Shown here: positions 49,240 to 56,639 of the stretch, piece after piece
How positions within the stretch are numbered: position 1 is the stretch's first letter
How the letters are laid out: every line of letters starts with the position of its first letter
From: a virus
Length of the DNA stretch: 61,562 nt
Virus record (IMG/VR): IMGVR_UViG_3300008119_000566
Location: 1-61,562 of that record
Strand: one strand, 5' to 3'
The notes under the pieces: model-generated
Told to the model about the DNA's origin: nothing
The model's database searches: none
Seen by the model: only the letters and a program-made list of their open reading frames with translations
Program-made: the position numbers and the translations under genes

Positions 49240-49710
49240 ATGAACAAATATGATGACTTCCCAGAACATCCTCGCATTATGACCAATGCTGAGGGAGAGC
49301 TATATTTTAATAATATGCTTGCTCAAATTGCAGCGTTCAAACCTGATGAGATAGTAGCAGTCAATCGCAGTGGCTTTAGTTACGCCATGTGGGTGGCTCA
49401 AATACTCAAACTACCACTAGGCGCATACTGGCCCAAAGATGGTAAATTGGTTGCACAAGATACTAGTAAACGACTAGTGTTTGTTGATGACAATATCCTA
49501 CAAGGCACAACTTTTTTGGACACTAAAAAGTTTATGGATGGTTATCAACATGAATGGCGGTGGGCTGTACTGTTTAGTGATTGGCACACTCCACAAGAAG
49601 TGCGTAACCAAATTATACAAGGCACACGCTTATCTTACTTTGCTGAAGAACCAATGTGGGGTAGTCGAAAAGTCAGTGCAGATTATGGAGTGAGGTATCG
49701 AGATGAGTAA
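49240..49710 (+). CDS. Phosphoribosyltransferase-like protein
   Basis: 156 aa. LVFVDDNILQGTTFLDT (about 85-101) is the PRPP-binding loop of type I phosphoribosyltransferases, and IVAVNRSGFSYAMWVA is the upstream Gly loop. It may act in nucleotide salvage or pair with the HAD protein that follows (8-nt overlap). First gene after the consensus promoter. Confidence 0.75.
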   Translation: MNKYDDFPEHPRIMTNAEGELYFNNMLAQIAAFKPDEIVAVNRSGFSYAMWVAQILKLPLGAYWPKDGKLVAQDTSKRLVFVDDNILQGTTFLDTKKFMDGYQHEWRWAVLFSDWHTPQEVRNQIIQGTRLSYFAEEPMWGSRKVSADYGVRYRDE

Positions 49711-50098
49711 AATTGCTTTTGATTTAGATGGTGTGTTCGTCCCTGACTGCCTCAACATTCCCAGTGTTGGTGGGCTTACTGAATTTTATGCACTGACATA
49801 TTACATGAAGCCTGTGTTTAGGCCAGGCGGCGATTGGAGTATTATCACTGCTCGAAATGTCAAGTATCGAGCACAAACGATGGCTTGGATTGATGAACAT
49901 TTTGAAAACAAACCAGTTAGGGTTTGGCATGAATTAGTTGATCAAACTCCTGAACAATACAAAGCAGAAGTTATTAACCAAAATGGTATTGAGATTTATA
50001 TTGAGAGTGATATGAACATTGTGCAATATTTGATGGACAATACTCAAGCTCAAGTTATCCATTTTGATATGATTTGTCGCCAAAACTTTGCAATTTAG
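49703..50098 (+). CDS. HAD-like phosphatase
   Basis: 131 aa. FDLDGVFVPD is HAD motif I, WSIITARNVKYRAQT motif II (Thr), and YIESDMNIVQYLM fits the last acidic motif. A small phosphatase on nucleotides is likely, given the phosphoribosyltransferase upstream. Confidence 0.7.
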   Translation: MSKIAFDLDGVFVPDCLNIPSVGGLTEFYALTYYMKPVFRPGGDWSIITARNVKYRAQTMAWIDEHFENKPVRVWHELVDQTPEQYKAEVINQNGIEIYIESDMNIVQYLMDNTQAQVIHFDMICRQNFAI

Positions 50099-50099
50099 C

Positions 50100-50128
50100 T
50101 TGACTTAATCTGCATTTGAAGCTATAAT
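50100..50128 (+). promoter_or_regulatory. Sigma-70-like promoter with short leader
   Basis: TTGACT (50100-50105), a 17-nt spacer and TATAAT (50123-50128). The ATG at 50160 is preceded by AGAGAG, so this transcript has a leader. Confidence 0.75.
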
Positions 50129-50159
50129 TATGTTATCGTAATTACACAGAGAGATTCAA

Positions 50160-50372
50160 ATGCGGACTTGTTTGTTACTTGTAGCGGTTTTGGTTACCGG
50201 TTGTAGTGCATATCGCCCGCTGTGTCCTGGCACACGCCACTATGATCCGCAAGTTTGTCGCGGTGAATCTTTCCAACGTCTAAACAATTTCAAAAACGAA
50301 GCATTACAACGTGAAGCCAAATGTGATGCCAACATACAACCTGAAATCAATTGTGTTTGGGGTCGTCCATGA
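50160..50372 (+). CDS. Small lipoprotein
   Basis: 70 aa. Lipobox VTGC gives Cys15, followed by a Cys-containing body (RPLCPGTRHYDPQVCRGE; INCVWG) that could form two disulfides. An early lipoprotein could block superinfection (inference). The stop overlaps the next start (ATGA). Confidence 0.65.
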   Translation: MRTCLLLVAVLVTGCSAYRPLCPGTRHYDPQVCRGESFQRLNNFKNEALQREAKCDANIQPEINCVWGRP

Positions 50373-50716
50373 AGATAAAAATCCGTAATACAATGTGGGA
50401 TAGGCGCAGTGCCTACTTCTTTGAGATTAAACAGTTTAATGAATATGATGGCGACGAAGTCAAAGTCAAATGGTGCAAGCCTGAAGAGATTGCAATCAGT
50501 ACAGACAATCCTGAATTCCCCTTCCGTATTTTACAACGTGCTAACATTGTAGAGATTGATGGACTACCATACGCATATGATGTTAAGCCTAAGGTAGACA
50601 AAGTTCGACTAGTACAAGGTAGCAACGGCAAAGTGTATGAAGTAACTTCTCATAGTTGTACTTGCCCCGGATTTACCTTTAGAGGTACTTGTAAGCATAT
50701 AGGAGAAAAGTTATGA
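50369..50716 (+). CDS. SWIM zinc-finger protein
   Basis: 115 aa from the ATG at 50369. The C-terminal CTCPGFTFRGTCKHI is a SWIM-type CxC...CxH zinc finger, preceded by a beta domain (VEIDGLPYAYDV; YEVTSHS). SWIM fingers bind DNA or protein partners. Early expressed. Confidence 0.75.
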   Translation: MKIKIRNTMWDRRSAYFFEIKQFNEYDGDEVKVKWCKPEEIAISTDNPEFPFRILQRANIVEIDGLPYAYDVKPKVDKVRLVQGSNGKVYEVTSHSCTCPGFTFRGTCKHIGEKL

Positions 50717-50910
50717 CTCTCGAAGACTTACAATACATCTTTGAATATCAAATTGAAGAAGGCACAGAAAAACTGTACTTTATGCTGACTGATGGCAACG
50801 GTCATCCCGTGATACAACGACATCCTGCTGACGATTTGGCTGGCCTATTGCTCATGCTGGACTCGTTTCAATACACAGGACACAATGTCATGCCGAGGTT
50901 CGCCAAATGA
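50713..50910 (+). CDS. Small phage protein, 65 aa
   Basis: Acidic alpha/beta protein (LEDLQYIFEYQIEEGTEKLY; HPADDLAGLLLMLDSF). ATGA overlaps on both sides place it firmly in the operon. No domain recognised. Confidence 0.55.
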   Translation: MTLEDLQYIFEYQIEEGTEKLYFMLTDGNGHPVIQRHPADDLAGLLLMLDSFQYTGHNVMPRFAK

Positions 50911-51155
50911 ACAAACCTTTCTACATCACATACAAACTGGTTGAAGAGATGCTACAAAAGCACGATGTCCACTGTGTGTTTGAACTGGATGCACCCGTGC
51001 AGATCTTTACCAGGCTGATGTCATCAGAGTTCTACACCACGCAGGATGTCCGCGGTCGTGAGGCTGAGTTTAGAGGGTGCTGGGCACTGAGCGAGATCTA
51101 CTGTCCACATGAAGGTATTGACCGTCGTAGTGAATATGGAATGGAGATTGTATGA
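50907..51155 (+). CDS. Small phage protein, 82 aa
   Basis: Mixed protein (FYITYKLVEEMLQKHDVHCV; YTTQDVRGREAEFRGCWAL). Linked by 4-nt overlaps at both ends. No domain recognised. Confidence 0.55.
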   Translation: MNKPFYITYKLVEEMLQKHDVHCVFELDAPVQIFTRLMSSEFYTTQDVRGREAEFRGCWALSEIYCPHEGIDRRSEYGMEIV

Positions 51156-51391
51156 ACGAACGAATTAAAGAACTTGAAAAACAATGTTGGCAATCCAGCC
51201 AGTCTGAGCCTTATGCCTTGTTTGATGTTAACAAGTTCGCCGAGTTGATTGTGAGAGAATGTGCCAAGTATATCAATGAACGCAGTCAAGACTGGGACGC
51301 TGATTTGCGGTGGATCTTCAATGACGGTTCTGGTGATATGGCAGTCAATGTTGACGAATTATTAAATAGACATTTTGGAGTTGAAGAATGA
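51152..51391 (+). CDS. MNERI-family phage protein, copy 1
   Basis: 79 aa. MNERIKELEKQCW, KFAELIVRECAKYI and a C-terminal HFGVEE form a pattern seen in many T4-like phages, often in tandem copies. The next gene is a paralogue. Function unknown. Confidence 0.65.
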   Translation: MNERIKELEKQCWQSSQSEPYALFDVNKFAELIVRECAKYINERSQDWDADLRWIFNDGSGDMAVNVDELLNRHFGVEE

Positions 51392-51633
51392 ACGAACGAA
51401 TTCGAGAACTGGCTGATGAGGCTGAAGCACAGTATTGTGATCTAGGCGATGCCAGTTGTTTCAAAAGACTAGGATTAGTTGAAGCAGTAGTTTTCAAACC
51501 AGAAGATTTAGAAAAGTTCGCCGAGTTGATTGTAGAGGAGTGTGCAGGCATCATAGAATCACAGGATGTGGACCCTTCATTCAAACTCAGAATGAGTTGG
51601 GCAGTCAAAGAATATTTCGGAGTTGAAGAATAA
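51388..51633 (+). CDS. MNERI-family phage protein, copy 2
   Basis: 81 aa. MNERIRELADEAE, KFAELIVEECAGII and YFGVEE match copy 1, with a diverged middle. The two genes overlap by 4 nt, consistent with tandem duplication. Confidence 0.65.
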   Translation: MNERIRELADEAEAQYCDLGDASCFKRLGLVEAVVFKPEDLEKFAELIVEECAGIIESQDVDPSFKLRMSWAVKEYFGVEE

Positions 51634-51809
51634 TGGAACCAAAATATCTATATACAATCAAGTGGACACAACCCTACGCAACAGATTGGCAGCGGCCATA
51701 CCTACGCGGATTGCAAAAACAGATGGAACAAGTAATTGAAAACATCTTAGAGCAAAGTGACTACAGCGAGGCAAAAGAAGTAATTGATCGAATCAGACAG
51801 CGAATTTAA
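51633..51809 (+). CDS. Small phage protein, 58 aa
   Basis: The frame starts at the TAATG overlap at 51633 (MEPKYLYTIKWTQPYATDWQ) and ends with a charged helix. Position and overlap support it. Function unknown. Confidence 0.55.
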   Translation: MEPKYLYTIKWTQPYATDWQRPYLRGLQKQMEQVIENILEQSDYSEAKEVIDRIRQRI

Positions 51810-52041
51810 TACAAAAAAACTAGTAACAGAATACTTGGATAGATTTCCTCATGTACACAGAATACATAAGCAGTCAATCTTTCATGGTAAAATTAAAGAC
51901 TGGTGTGAGAAGAATTTTAACAGCGAATTTAAAGATTGGTTTTGGTTCCCAGGTGGTCGTTACGATGACCACTCCAATCTACACATTAGGCATGACAAAT
52001 GGAACACCTTGTTTATTTTAAGGTGGGGTGATAAAATATGA
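51784..52041 (+). CDS. Small protein of the F-x-L-[KR]-[WY] family
   Basis: 85 aa if started at the TTG at 51784; no in-frame ATG is available early, so the start is uncertain. It has KDWFWFPGG and ends HDKWNTLFILRWGDKI. The C-terminal block is shared with at least six other small proteins in the next 2.5 kb. Confidence 0.5.
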   Translation: MIESDSEFNTKKLVTEYLDRFPHVHRIHKQSIFHGKIKDWCEKNFNSEFKDWFWFPGGRYDDHSNLHIRHDKWNTLFILRWGDKI

Positions 52042-52238
52042 AAATGGAAAGAGTTGAAGTGGGCATGTTTAAATTGCCAGGTGTAGTTCTTGACAAAGAA
52101 GAAATGACCGAAGAGAAACTGCATGAGATGGATGAATGGAGACTGACCGAACAAGGAGTTGGCACACGCATGACTGATTTACTATGGAGTTTTCGTAACG
52201 AAAGTCAAAGGGACTGGTTTATTCTTAAGTGGTCATGA
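52038..52238 (+). CDS. Small protein of the F-x-L-[KR]-[WY] family
   Basis: 66 aa. It ends WSFRNESQRDWFILKWS, the clearest form of the shared C-terminal block. ATGA overlaps link it to both neighbours. Confidence 0.6.
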   Translation: MKMERVEVGMFKLPGVVLDKEEMTEEKLHEMDEWRLTEQGVGTRMTDLLWSFRNESQRDWFILKWS

Positions 52239-52453
52239 TAAAGGTTATAATCAAACATCGCAGTGCCAATGAAATATTAGATATAGTTCACGAGCTAAGG
52301 GCTCAAGGACTTGTACAAGGCACTGACTTTGATTTTGCCTATAACAAAGCACAATACGATAACTTCAGTTACGAACCAGCAGTAGAACAACATACAGTAT
52401 TTTCCTTTCATACTGAAAAGTATGCAACACTATTTGCCTTGAGGTACACATGA
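52235..52453 (+). CDS. Small protein of the F-x-L-[KR]-[WY] family
   Basis: 72 aa from the ATG at 52235 (ATGA overlap). The N-terminal part (IKHRSANEILDIVHELRAQG) differs from its neighbours; the end FSFHTEKYATLFALRYT carries the shared block with Tyr in place of Trp. Confidence 0.6.
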   Translation: MIKVIIKHRSANEILDIVHELRAQGLVQGTDFDFAYNKAQYDNFSYEPAVEQHTVFSFHTEKYATLFALRYT

Positions 52454-52692
52454 CAGTGTTAGAAGGTAATAAACGACATAGATTGGAACATTGGCATCGA
52501 TTACGTCTTGCCAAAGAAGATTACTATGGAATTTATGATAGACTGACTGAAACAACTCCAGAGTTTTACCAACACTTGAAAAAACAATATGGAATCAAAT
52601 TGGATTTTGATAATAGCGGAAACATAACTGACACATATCAAATTATTGATGAAAAGAAGTACATGCTTTTTATTTTAAAATATCCAAAATAA
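52450..52692 (+). CDS. Small protein of the F-x-L-[KR]-[WY] family
   Basis: 80 aa. Basic N-terminal helix (KRHRLEHWHRLRLAKEDYYG) and C-terminal IIDEKKYMLFILKYPK. Starts with an ATGA overlap. Confidence 0.6.
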   Translation: MTVLEGNKRHRLEHWHRLRLAKEDYYGIYDRLTETTPEFYQHLKKQYGIKLDFDNSGNITDTYQIIDEKKYMLFILKYPK

Positions 52693-52708
52693 CACAAGGA
52701 TTGAGAAA

Positions 52709-52945
52709 ATGACTATTTTTATACCTGTGCTGTTTATTTGCCTTAACGGCAATTGCGAGTTCATGCAGGGCAAAACACACTACAAAAATGAAGCTCAATG
52801 TGTAGCCAGTTTGGACATGCAAAAACAGCACATGCGAAATTTGGTTAAAGAAGCAGAGAAACAAGGTACCAAAGGTGAAATTACCATTTTGGAAGGTACT
52901 TGTATTGATGCCGAAATCAAAATAACCCAGGGCAGAACAACATGA
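52709..52945 (+). CDS. Small exported or membrane-linked protein
   Basis: 78 aa. Hydrophobic start (MTIFIPVLFICLNGNCEFMQ) and four Cys in total; the rest is a polar helix and a short strand (EITILEGTCIDAEI). AAGGA precedes the start. Possibly periplasmic with two disulfides. Confidence 0.55.
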   Translation: MTIFIPVLFICLNGNCEFMQGKTHYKNEAQCVASLDMQKQHMRNLVKEAEKQGTKGEITILEGTCIDAEIKITQGRTT

Positions 52946-53451
52946 ATATATTTTTAGACATGGATGACGTGGTAGCCGCTTGGCAAGAACGAGCACAGGA
53001 GATACTGAAGCTACGTGTTAACAAAGACAGTGATCGTATACCACAAGCGGAATGGGACAAGCTCAAAGAGGACATGCGCTTTTATAGAGACTTGCCCGTA
53101 ATGGAGGGCGCACATGAACTGGTAGCTATGTGCAAGCAGTACATTGCCCGAAATCCTCAATACACACTACGATTTCTTACAGCATTGCCGCATGATTACT
53201 CCATGCCATTGGCCGTTTACGATAAGGTACATTGGGGAGATCAACACTTCCCAGGTATACCGGTTACCATTGGACCATTCAGTTATGACAAGTGGCGGCA
53301 TTGTAAAAATGCAGGCGACATATTGATCGATGACCGTTTGAGCAACTGTGAGGAATGGGAAGCTCGAGGTGGCATTGCACACAGATATACCACTTGGGAG
53401 GCATGTAAGCCATGGCTAGAACAAACACTAAACCCAATGCCCAAGTTGTAA
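52942..53451 (+). CDS. 5'(3')-deoxyribonucleotidase-like HAD protein
   Basis: 169 aa. FLDMDDVVAAW is motif I (Asp-x-Asp), RFLTALP motif II, YDKWRHCKNAGDILIDDR motifs III-IV. This is the layout of phage dNMP phosphatases that adjust nucleotide pools. ATGA overlap with the upstream gene. Confidence 0.75.
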   Translation: MNIFLDMDDVVAAWQERAQEILKLRVNKDSDRIPQAEWDKLKEDMRFYRDLPVMEGAHELVAMCKQYIARNPQYTLRFLTALPHDYSMPLAVYDKVHWGDQHFPGIPVTIGPFSYDKWRHCKNAGDILIDDRLSNCEEWEARGGIAHRYTTWEACKPWLEQTLNPMPKL

Positions 53452-53747
53452 TTGCACACGGTAGACAGATGGGTAAATCACACGTTGCCGATATACTCAA
53501 ATCTTTCTACGACAGAATGGGATTAAGGCCTAAAATCAAATGGCAACGTTTGCCAGGACTCAAACTACAAGCCTATACAGATGAAATATCTGCCCGTGGA
53601 TATGAACGTGGAATCAACGAGTCAGATATGGATCCTGTACAAGAGTGGTCAGACAACTGTCAATGTGGCACACGTATGAGCTTTAATGTTTGGCAGTTTG
53701 AAAACGAAAAACAAATTACTATGTTTTTAATTAGGTGGTCAGAATGA
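53412..53747 (+). CDS. Protein of the F-x-L-[KR]-[WY] family with extended N-terminus
   Basis: 111 aa. The N-terminal GRQMGKSHVADIL resembles part of a P-loop but is one residue short of the Walker A spacing. It ends WQFENEKQITMFLIRWSE, the shared block. It overlaps the HAD gene by 40 nt; GGAGG lies upstream. Confidence 0.6.
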   Translation: MARTNTKPNAQVVIAHGRQMGKSHVADILKSFYDRMGLRPKIKWQRLPGLKLQAYTDEISARGYERGINESDMDPVQEWSDNCQCGTRMSFNVWQFENEKQITMFLIRWSE

Positions 53748-54031
53748 ATGATTCATTAGAAGAGTATTATGCTGTGGCTGCACAAGCTATGGCTAAGGAT
53801 ATTGATCGAGAAGTGTTATGGAGTATGCTATCTGAGATTGGGTGGACTAGAGTTATACTCAGTAGCGATGTGGCTAGGAATAATGCTGATAATATAGTAC
53901 AATGGCTTGAAGCAAACTGCAAACACGCTTACGAAAAAGCAACAACTGACTTTTTGTTTGAGAACAAACAAGATGCAAATTGGTTTATACTGAAATGGCT
54001 TACCCCTAATGGCACTTCCACACAATATTGA
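53744..54031 (+). CDS. Protein of the F-x-L-[KR]-[WY] family
   Basis: 95 aa from the ATG at 53744. Acidic helical N-terminal part; the block TDFLFENKQDANWFILKWL is followed by ten extra residues (TPNGTSTQY end) that overlap the next gene's start. Confidence 0.6.
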   Translation: MNDSLEEYYAVAAQAMAKDIDREVLWSMLSEIGWTRVILSSDVARNNADNIVQWLEANCKHAYEKATTDFLFENKQDANWFILKWLTPNGTSTQY

Positions 54032-54206
54032 AATAGATCACGAGTATTCTGTCATCGATGTTGATGGTAGTGCAGAGACTCTTAACAACGCTGTTGCTTG
54101 GTGTCATGATCGGTTTGGTCCATCAGGACATAGATGGTTCTATACATTTAAACGATTTTATTTTAGAGAAGAAAAAGATTCTCTTTGGTTTGAATTGAGG
54201 TGGTAA
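54009..54206 (+). CDS. Protein of the F-x-L-[KR]-[WY] family
   Basis: 65 aa. It has WCHDRFGPSGHRWFYTFKR and ends FYFREEKDSLWFELRW, a complete shared block at the very C-terminus. It overlaps the previous gene by 23 nt and abuts the next. Confidence 0.6.
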   Translation: MALPHNIEIDHEYSVIDVDGSAETLNNAVAWCHDRFGPSGHRWFYTFKRFYFREEKDSLWFELRW

Positions 54207-54578
54207 ATGATTAAAGGATTAACAGGTGCATTAGGTGTGACAATTGCTGGAGGCAGTACTACCATGCCTTATGTCCCACAAAACTCTAGTAACCCTATCC
54301 AAGGTATGATACGGGTTAACAATCAAGACTTAGAAGTGTTTACTGGCAGTAGTTGGCAAATCATGTCCACCAGTTATGCTAGTGTGGGATTAGATCAAGA
54401 TGTATTGGATGTTATACAATGGGCACGTAAACAACGTGACAAACAATTAGATAGAGAACGTCGTATACAAAACAATCCAGCACTGAAGAAAGCATACGAA
54501 GCAATTGAACGTGCTGAAGCAAATTATGAAATACTAGACAAAATAGTAGGCGAAGATGGCAATCACATCCCGGCGTGA
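54207..54578 (+). CDS. Conserved phage protein (fibre-like N-terminus)
   Basis: 123 aa. GLTGALGVTIAGGSTTMPYV and PIQGMIRVNNQDLEVFTGSS resemble short fibre or tail-associated segments; the C-terminal part is a charged helix. A pattern I recall from many T4-like marine phages. Function unknown. Confidence 0.65.
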   Translation: MIKGLTGALGVTIAGGSTTMPYVPQNSSNPIQGMIRVNNQDLEVFTGSSWQIMSTSYASVGLDQDVLDVIQWARKQRDKQLDRERRIQNNPALKKAYEAIERAEANYEILDKIVGEDGNHIPA

Positions 54579-54915
54579 CAAGAGCTATTTGGGCAAAGAG
54601 CCTGATAAAGTATCTCACGACTACATGTTAGTCAAAGATCGAGTTGAACGTGTGCATACTGTTTTGGTACACAAGTTTAGAGTAGGGGATTCTGAAGATC
54701 CTGATCTATATGCCGCACAGCCACTTTGGGAATGGCAAGAAAGTGAAATTGGTAAATGGGTAATGACTCATGCTGTTGAGCCACCAACTTGGCACAGACA
54801 GGCACACAACTATTTGCTATGGGGTTACGAATACGCTATCACTGCTAGACTAATGGGCAAAGATTATACATATTGGATGCTCAAATACGACAAACTTCTT
54901 GACAACATTAACTAA
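54556..54915 (+). CDS. Conserved phage protein
   Basis: 119 aa. HTVLVHKFRVGDSEDPDLYA and AQPLWEWQESEIGKWVMTHA form a conserved phage pattern without assigned role. A late TYWMLKYDK is weakly like the neighbouring C-terminal block. The promoter of the next gene lies in its 3' end. Confidence 0.65.
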   Translation: MAITSRRDKSYLGKEPDKVSHDYMLVKDRVERVHTVLVHKFRVGDSEDPDLYAAQPLWEWQESEIGKWVMTHAVEPPTWHRQAHNYLLWGYEYAITARLMGKDYTYWMLKYDKLLDNIN

Positions 54916-54927
54916 ATCACGTATAAT
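54899..54927 (+). promoter_or_regulatory. Consensus sigma-70-like promoter, leaderless type
   Basis: TTGACA (54899-54904), a 17-nt spacer and TATAAT (54922-54927) end 6 nt before the ATG at 54934, identical in geometry to the promoter at 49205. Confidence 0.8.
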
Positions 54928-54933
54928 ATACAC

Positions 54934-55185
54934 ATGGAAAACATTAATCTTAATCAATACCTCATCGATCTCAAGTGCCAAATCCTTGACATCCTCCATA
55001 GCCACAAACTCCAAGGACAAGTTGAAGTTCCTGTAAGGATCTTACTTGAAGAATTGGGCATGGATGAAATGACCAATGCTACCGGTCTTGATCCAGATGA
55101 CACTATTGAGCTAACCAGCACATCACTTGCCAACGTCGAAGCCGCAAAGGCCAAGATCCGATCAACAAACTTTAACCTTCAGTAA
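54934..55185 (+). CDS. Small acidic phage protein
   Basis: 83 aa, helical N-terminal part (NLNQYLIDLKCQILDILHSH) and acidic middle (LDPDDTIELTSTSLANVEAA). Directly upstream of the tRNA gene. Function unknown. Confidence 0.55.
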   Translation: MENINLNQYLIDLKCQILDILHSHKLQGQVEVPVRILLEELGMDEMTNATGLDPDDTIELTSTSLANVEAAKAKIRSTNFNLQ

Positions 55186-55193
55186 CAAACAAT

Positions 55194-55270
55194 CTGCCCG
55201 TAGCTCAACTGGATAGAGCAACAGCCTTCTAAGCTGTAGGTCGGGGGTTCGAGTCCCTCCGGGCAGGCCA
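55194..55270 (+). tRNA. tRNA-Arg (anticodon UCU), CCA encoded
   Basis: Full cloverleaf: acceptor CTGCCCG/CGGGCAG (7 bp), D stem GCTC/GAGC, anticodon stem ACAGC/GCTGT with loop CTTCTAA (anticodon TCT), a 5-nt variable loop, T arm GGGGG-TTCGAGT-CCCTC, discriminator G and encoded CCA. It reads AGA and AGG, which may be rarer in the host. Confidence 0.95.
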
Positions 55271-55284
55271 CTATTAGGATTGCT

Positions 55285-55758
55285 ATGGAAACAATTTTCT
55301 ATATCAAAAAAGGACGTAAGTACATTCCGCACAGCACATACAGTTCAGAGTTCTGCGATAGTTTTCCCAAAGGTACACATCTGGTAGATGTCTATCCAGG
55401 CGGGGCCAGTCGTAGGTTTAATGTTGATCCTGCGTATGCTCCTATGATTGCAGCCGGTCGTGTGGCAGAAGATGCAATTAGTAAAAGTATTATGGAAGCC
55501 AGTGCCTTACGTGTTCCTGAGCGTGACAAACCCCTAACACCTGCACAGTTAGAAGCATGGAAGGCTCTTGCTGAATCATTTGGAACTGAACGTTATGCAT
55601 TAGAGTGGTGCAGTTATAGGGAAGCGGCTGAAGCTGGTGTTAAGGCTATGCAAGCAGAAGCGGATAAATTATTAGAGAACCCAATTGTGCGTAGAGCATA
55701 TGAAAGGTTTTTATTGGTAGCAGAACTGGCAAAGGATCATAATGAAAGAACTGATTAA
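55285..55758 (+). CDS. Conserved phage protein
   Basis: 157 aa. ALRVPERDKPLTPAQLEAWK and YALEWCSYREAAEAGVKAMQ form a pattern I recognise from many phages; the function is unknown. Strongly helical C-terminal half. It follows the tRNA by 14 nt. Confidence 0.65.
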   Translation: METIFYIKKGRKYIPHSTYSSEFCDSFPKGTHLVDVYPGGASRRFNVDPAYAPMIAAGRVAEDAISKSIMEASALRVPERDKPLTPAQLEAWKALAESFGTERYALEWCSYREAAEAGVKAMQAEADKLLENPIVRRAYERFLLVAELAKDHNERTD

Positions 55759-56002
55759 TTTTGTTAAATGGCAGTGGAGTAAATGGGAGTTTTGGCAAAA
55801 GACTTTTATCTTTAGTGCCGCATTCTTTGGAGCAGGTGTAACTGCACCTTCTCCCTATTCAACTTACTTGCTTATGATTCCTGCTTGTGTAGTTTTCTTT
55901 TGGATGACTAAATGGTGTATATGGGATGGTACCCGTACTGCTTGGCTCAACTACAAGAAAGAAAAAGCAAATTTGTTTAACACTATTAAGGATGGAAAGT
56001 AA
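55742..56002 (+). CDS. Small membrane protein
   Basis: 86 aa with two hydrophobic segments (FIFSAAFFGAGVTAP; YLLMIPACVVFFWM) and Trp-rich flanks. Overlaps the upstream gene by 17 nt. Function unknown. Confidence 0.6.
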   Translation: MKELINFVKWQWSKWEFWQKTFIFSAAFFGAGVTAPSPYSTYLLMIPACVVFFWMTKWCIWDGTRTAWLNYKKEKANLFNTIKDGK

Positions 56003-56003
56003 T

Positions 56004-56183
56004 ATGAATCAGGTAACAATTGGATCTCGCTGGTCAGGTGGAGAGAGAATTGAATTTACAGTAAGAGATGTTGTAGTTGAGAATGGCGAGACATGGATTC
56101 ATTATGGTCGTCACGCACAGGACACAACCTACAGTTGTTTGATTGATGCATTCTTGCATCGCTTTACACAAATTCTAAATTAA
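56004..56183 (+). CDS. Small beta-rich phage protein, 59 aa
   Basis: Start at the ATG at 56004 with GGAAAG upstream. TIGSRWSGGERIEFTVRDVV and TYSCLIDAFLHRF resemble a conserved small phage family. Function unknown. Confidence 0.6.
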   Translation: MNQVTIGSRWSGGERIEFTVRDVVVENGETWIHYGRHAQDTTYSCLIDAFLHRFTQILN

Positions 56184-56192
56184 GGAGCTATC

Positions 56193-56564
56193 ATGGACTT
56201 ATTTGACGTTGCCCTTGTTGCTATTGTAGCATTTACCATTGGATCCGTATACGGCGGGTTCAGACAGAACATGCGATTTATTCAAAAAGTCAGTACGGAC
56301 CCGCAACATATGATTGACCTATTGACCAAACTCAAAGTGGAGTTGGAACGTATCAAAGAAGCGGAAGATGCTGGTGCTGACGAAGATGCAATTGAATTGA
56401 GATTTGAACAGCACAACGGAATTTATTTTTGCTATCGTAAAGACAACGAACAGTTTATGGGTCAAGGTAATGATATTGAGACTTTGATTAAACAAGTCAA
56501 TGACCGTACTGGTTTGAATGTTTGGGCAAGGAAGCCTGAGCAATCTAACCAAACGGCTTGCTAA
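56193..56564 (+). CDS. Membrane-anchored phage protein
   Basis: 123 aa. One N-terminal membrane helix (DVALVAIVAFTIGSVYGGF), a coiled-coil-like linker, then a small domain (FEQHNGIYFCYRKDNEQFMG; IETLIKQVNDRTG). AAGGAG precedes the start. Function unknown. Confidence 0.6.
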   Translation: MDLFDVALVAIVAFTIGSVYGGFRQNMRFIQKVSTDPQHMIDLLTKLKVELERIKEAEDAGADEDAIELRFEQHNGIYFCYRKDNEQFMGQGNDIETLIKQVNDRTGLNVWARKPEQSNQTAC

Positions 56565-56639
56565 CTGGTATGCAAGATAGTATACTAGTAACACGTTGGT
56601 GATACGCACCGACACATTTTATTATAATAGGACATAAAA

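Noticed and set aside
53412-53747. Walker A (ATPase) motif GRQMGKSH
   Set aside because: The spacing is G-x3-G-K-S, not G-x4-G-K-[ST], and the protein is too short for a P-loop domain.
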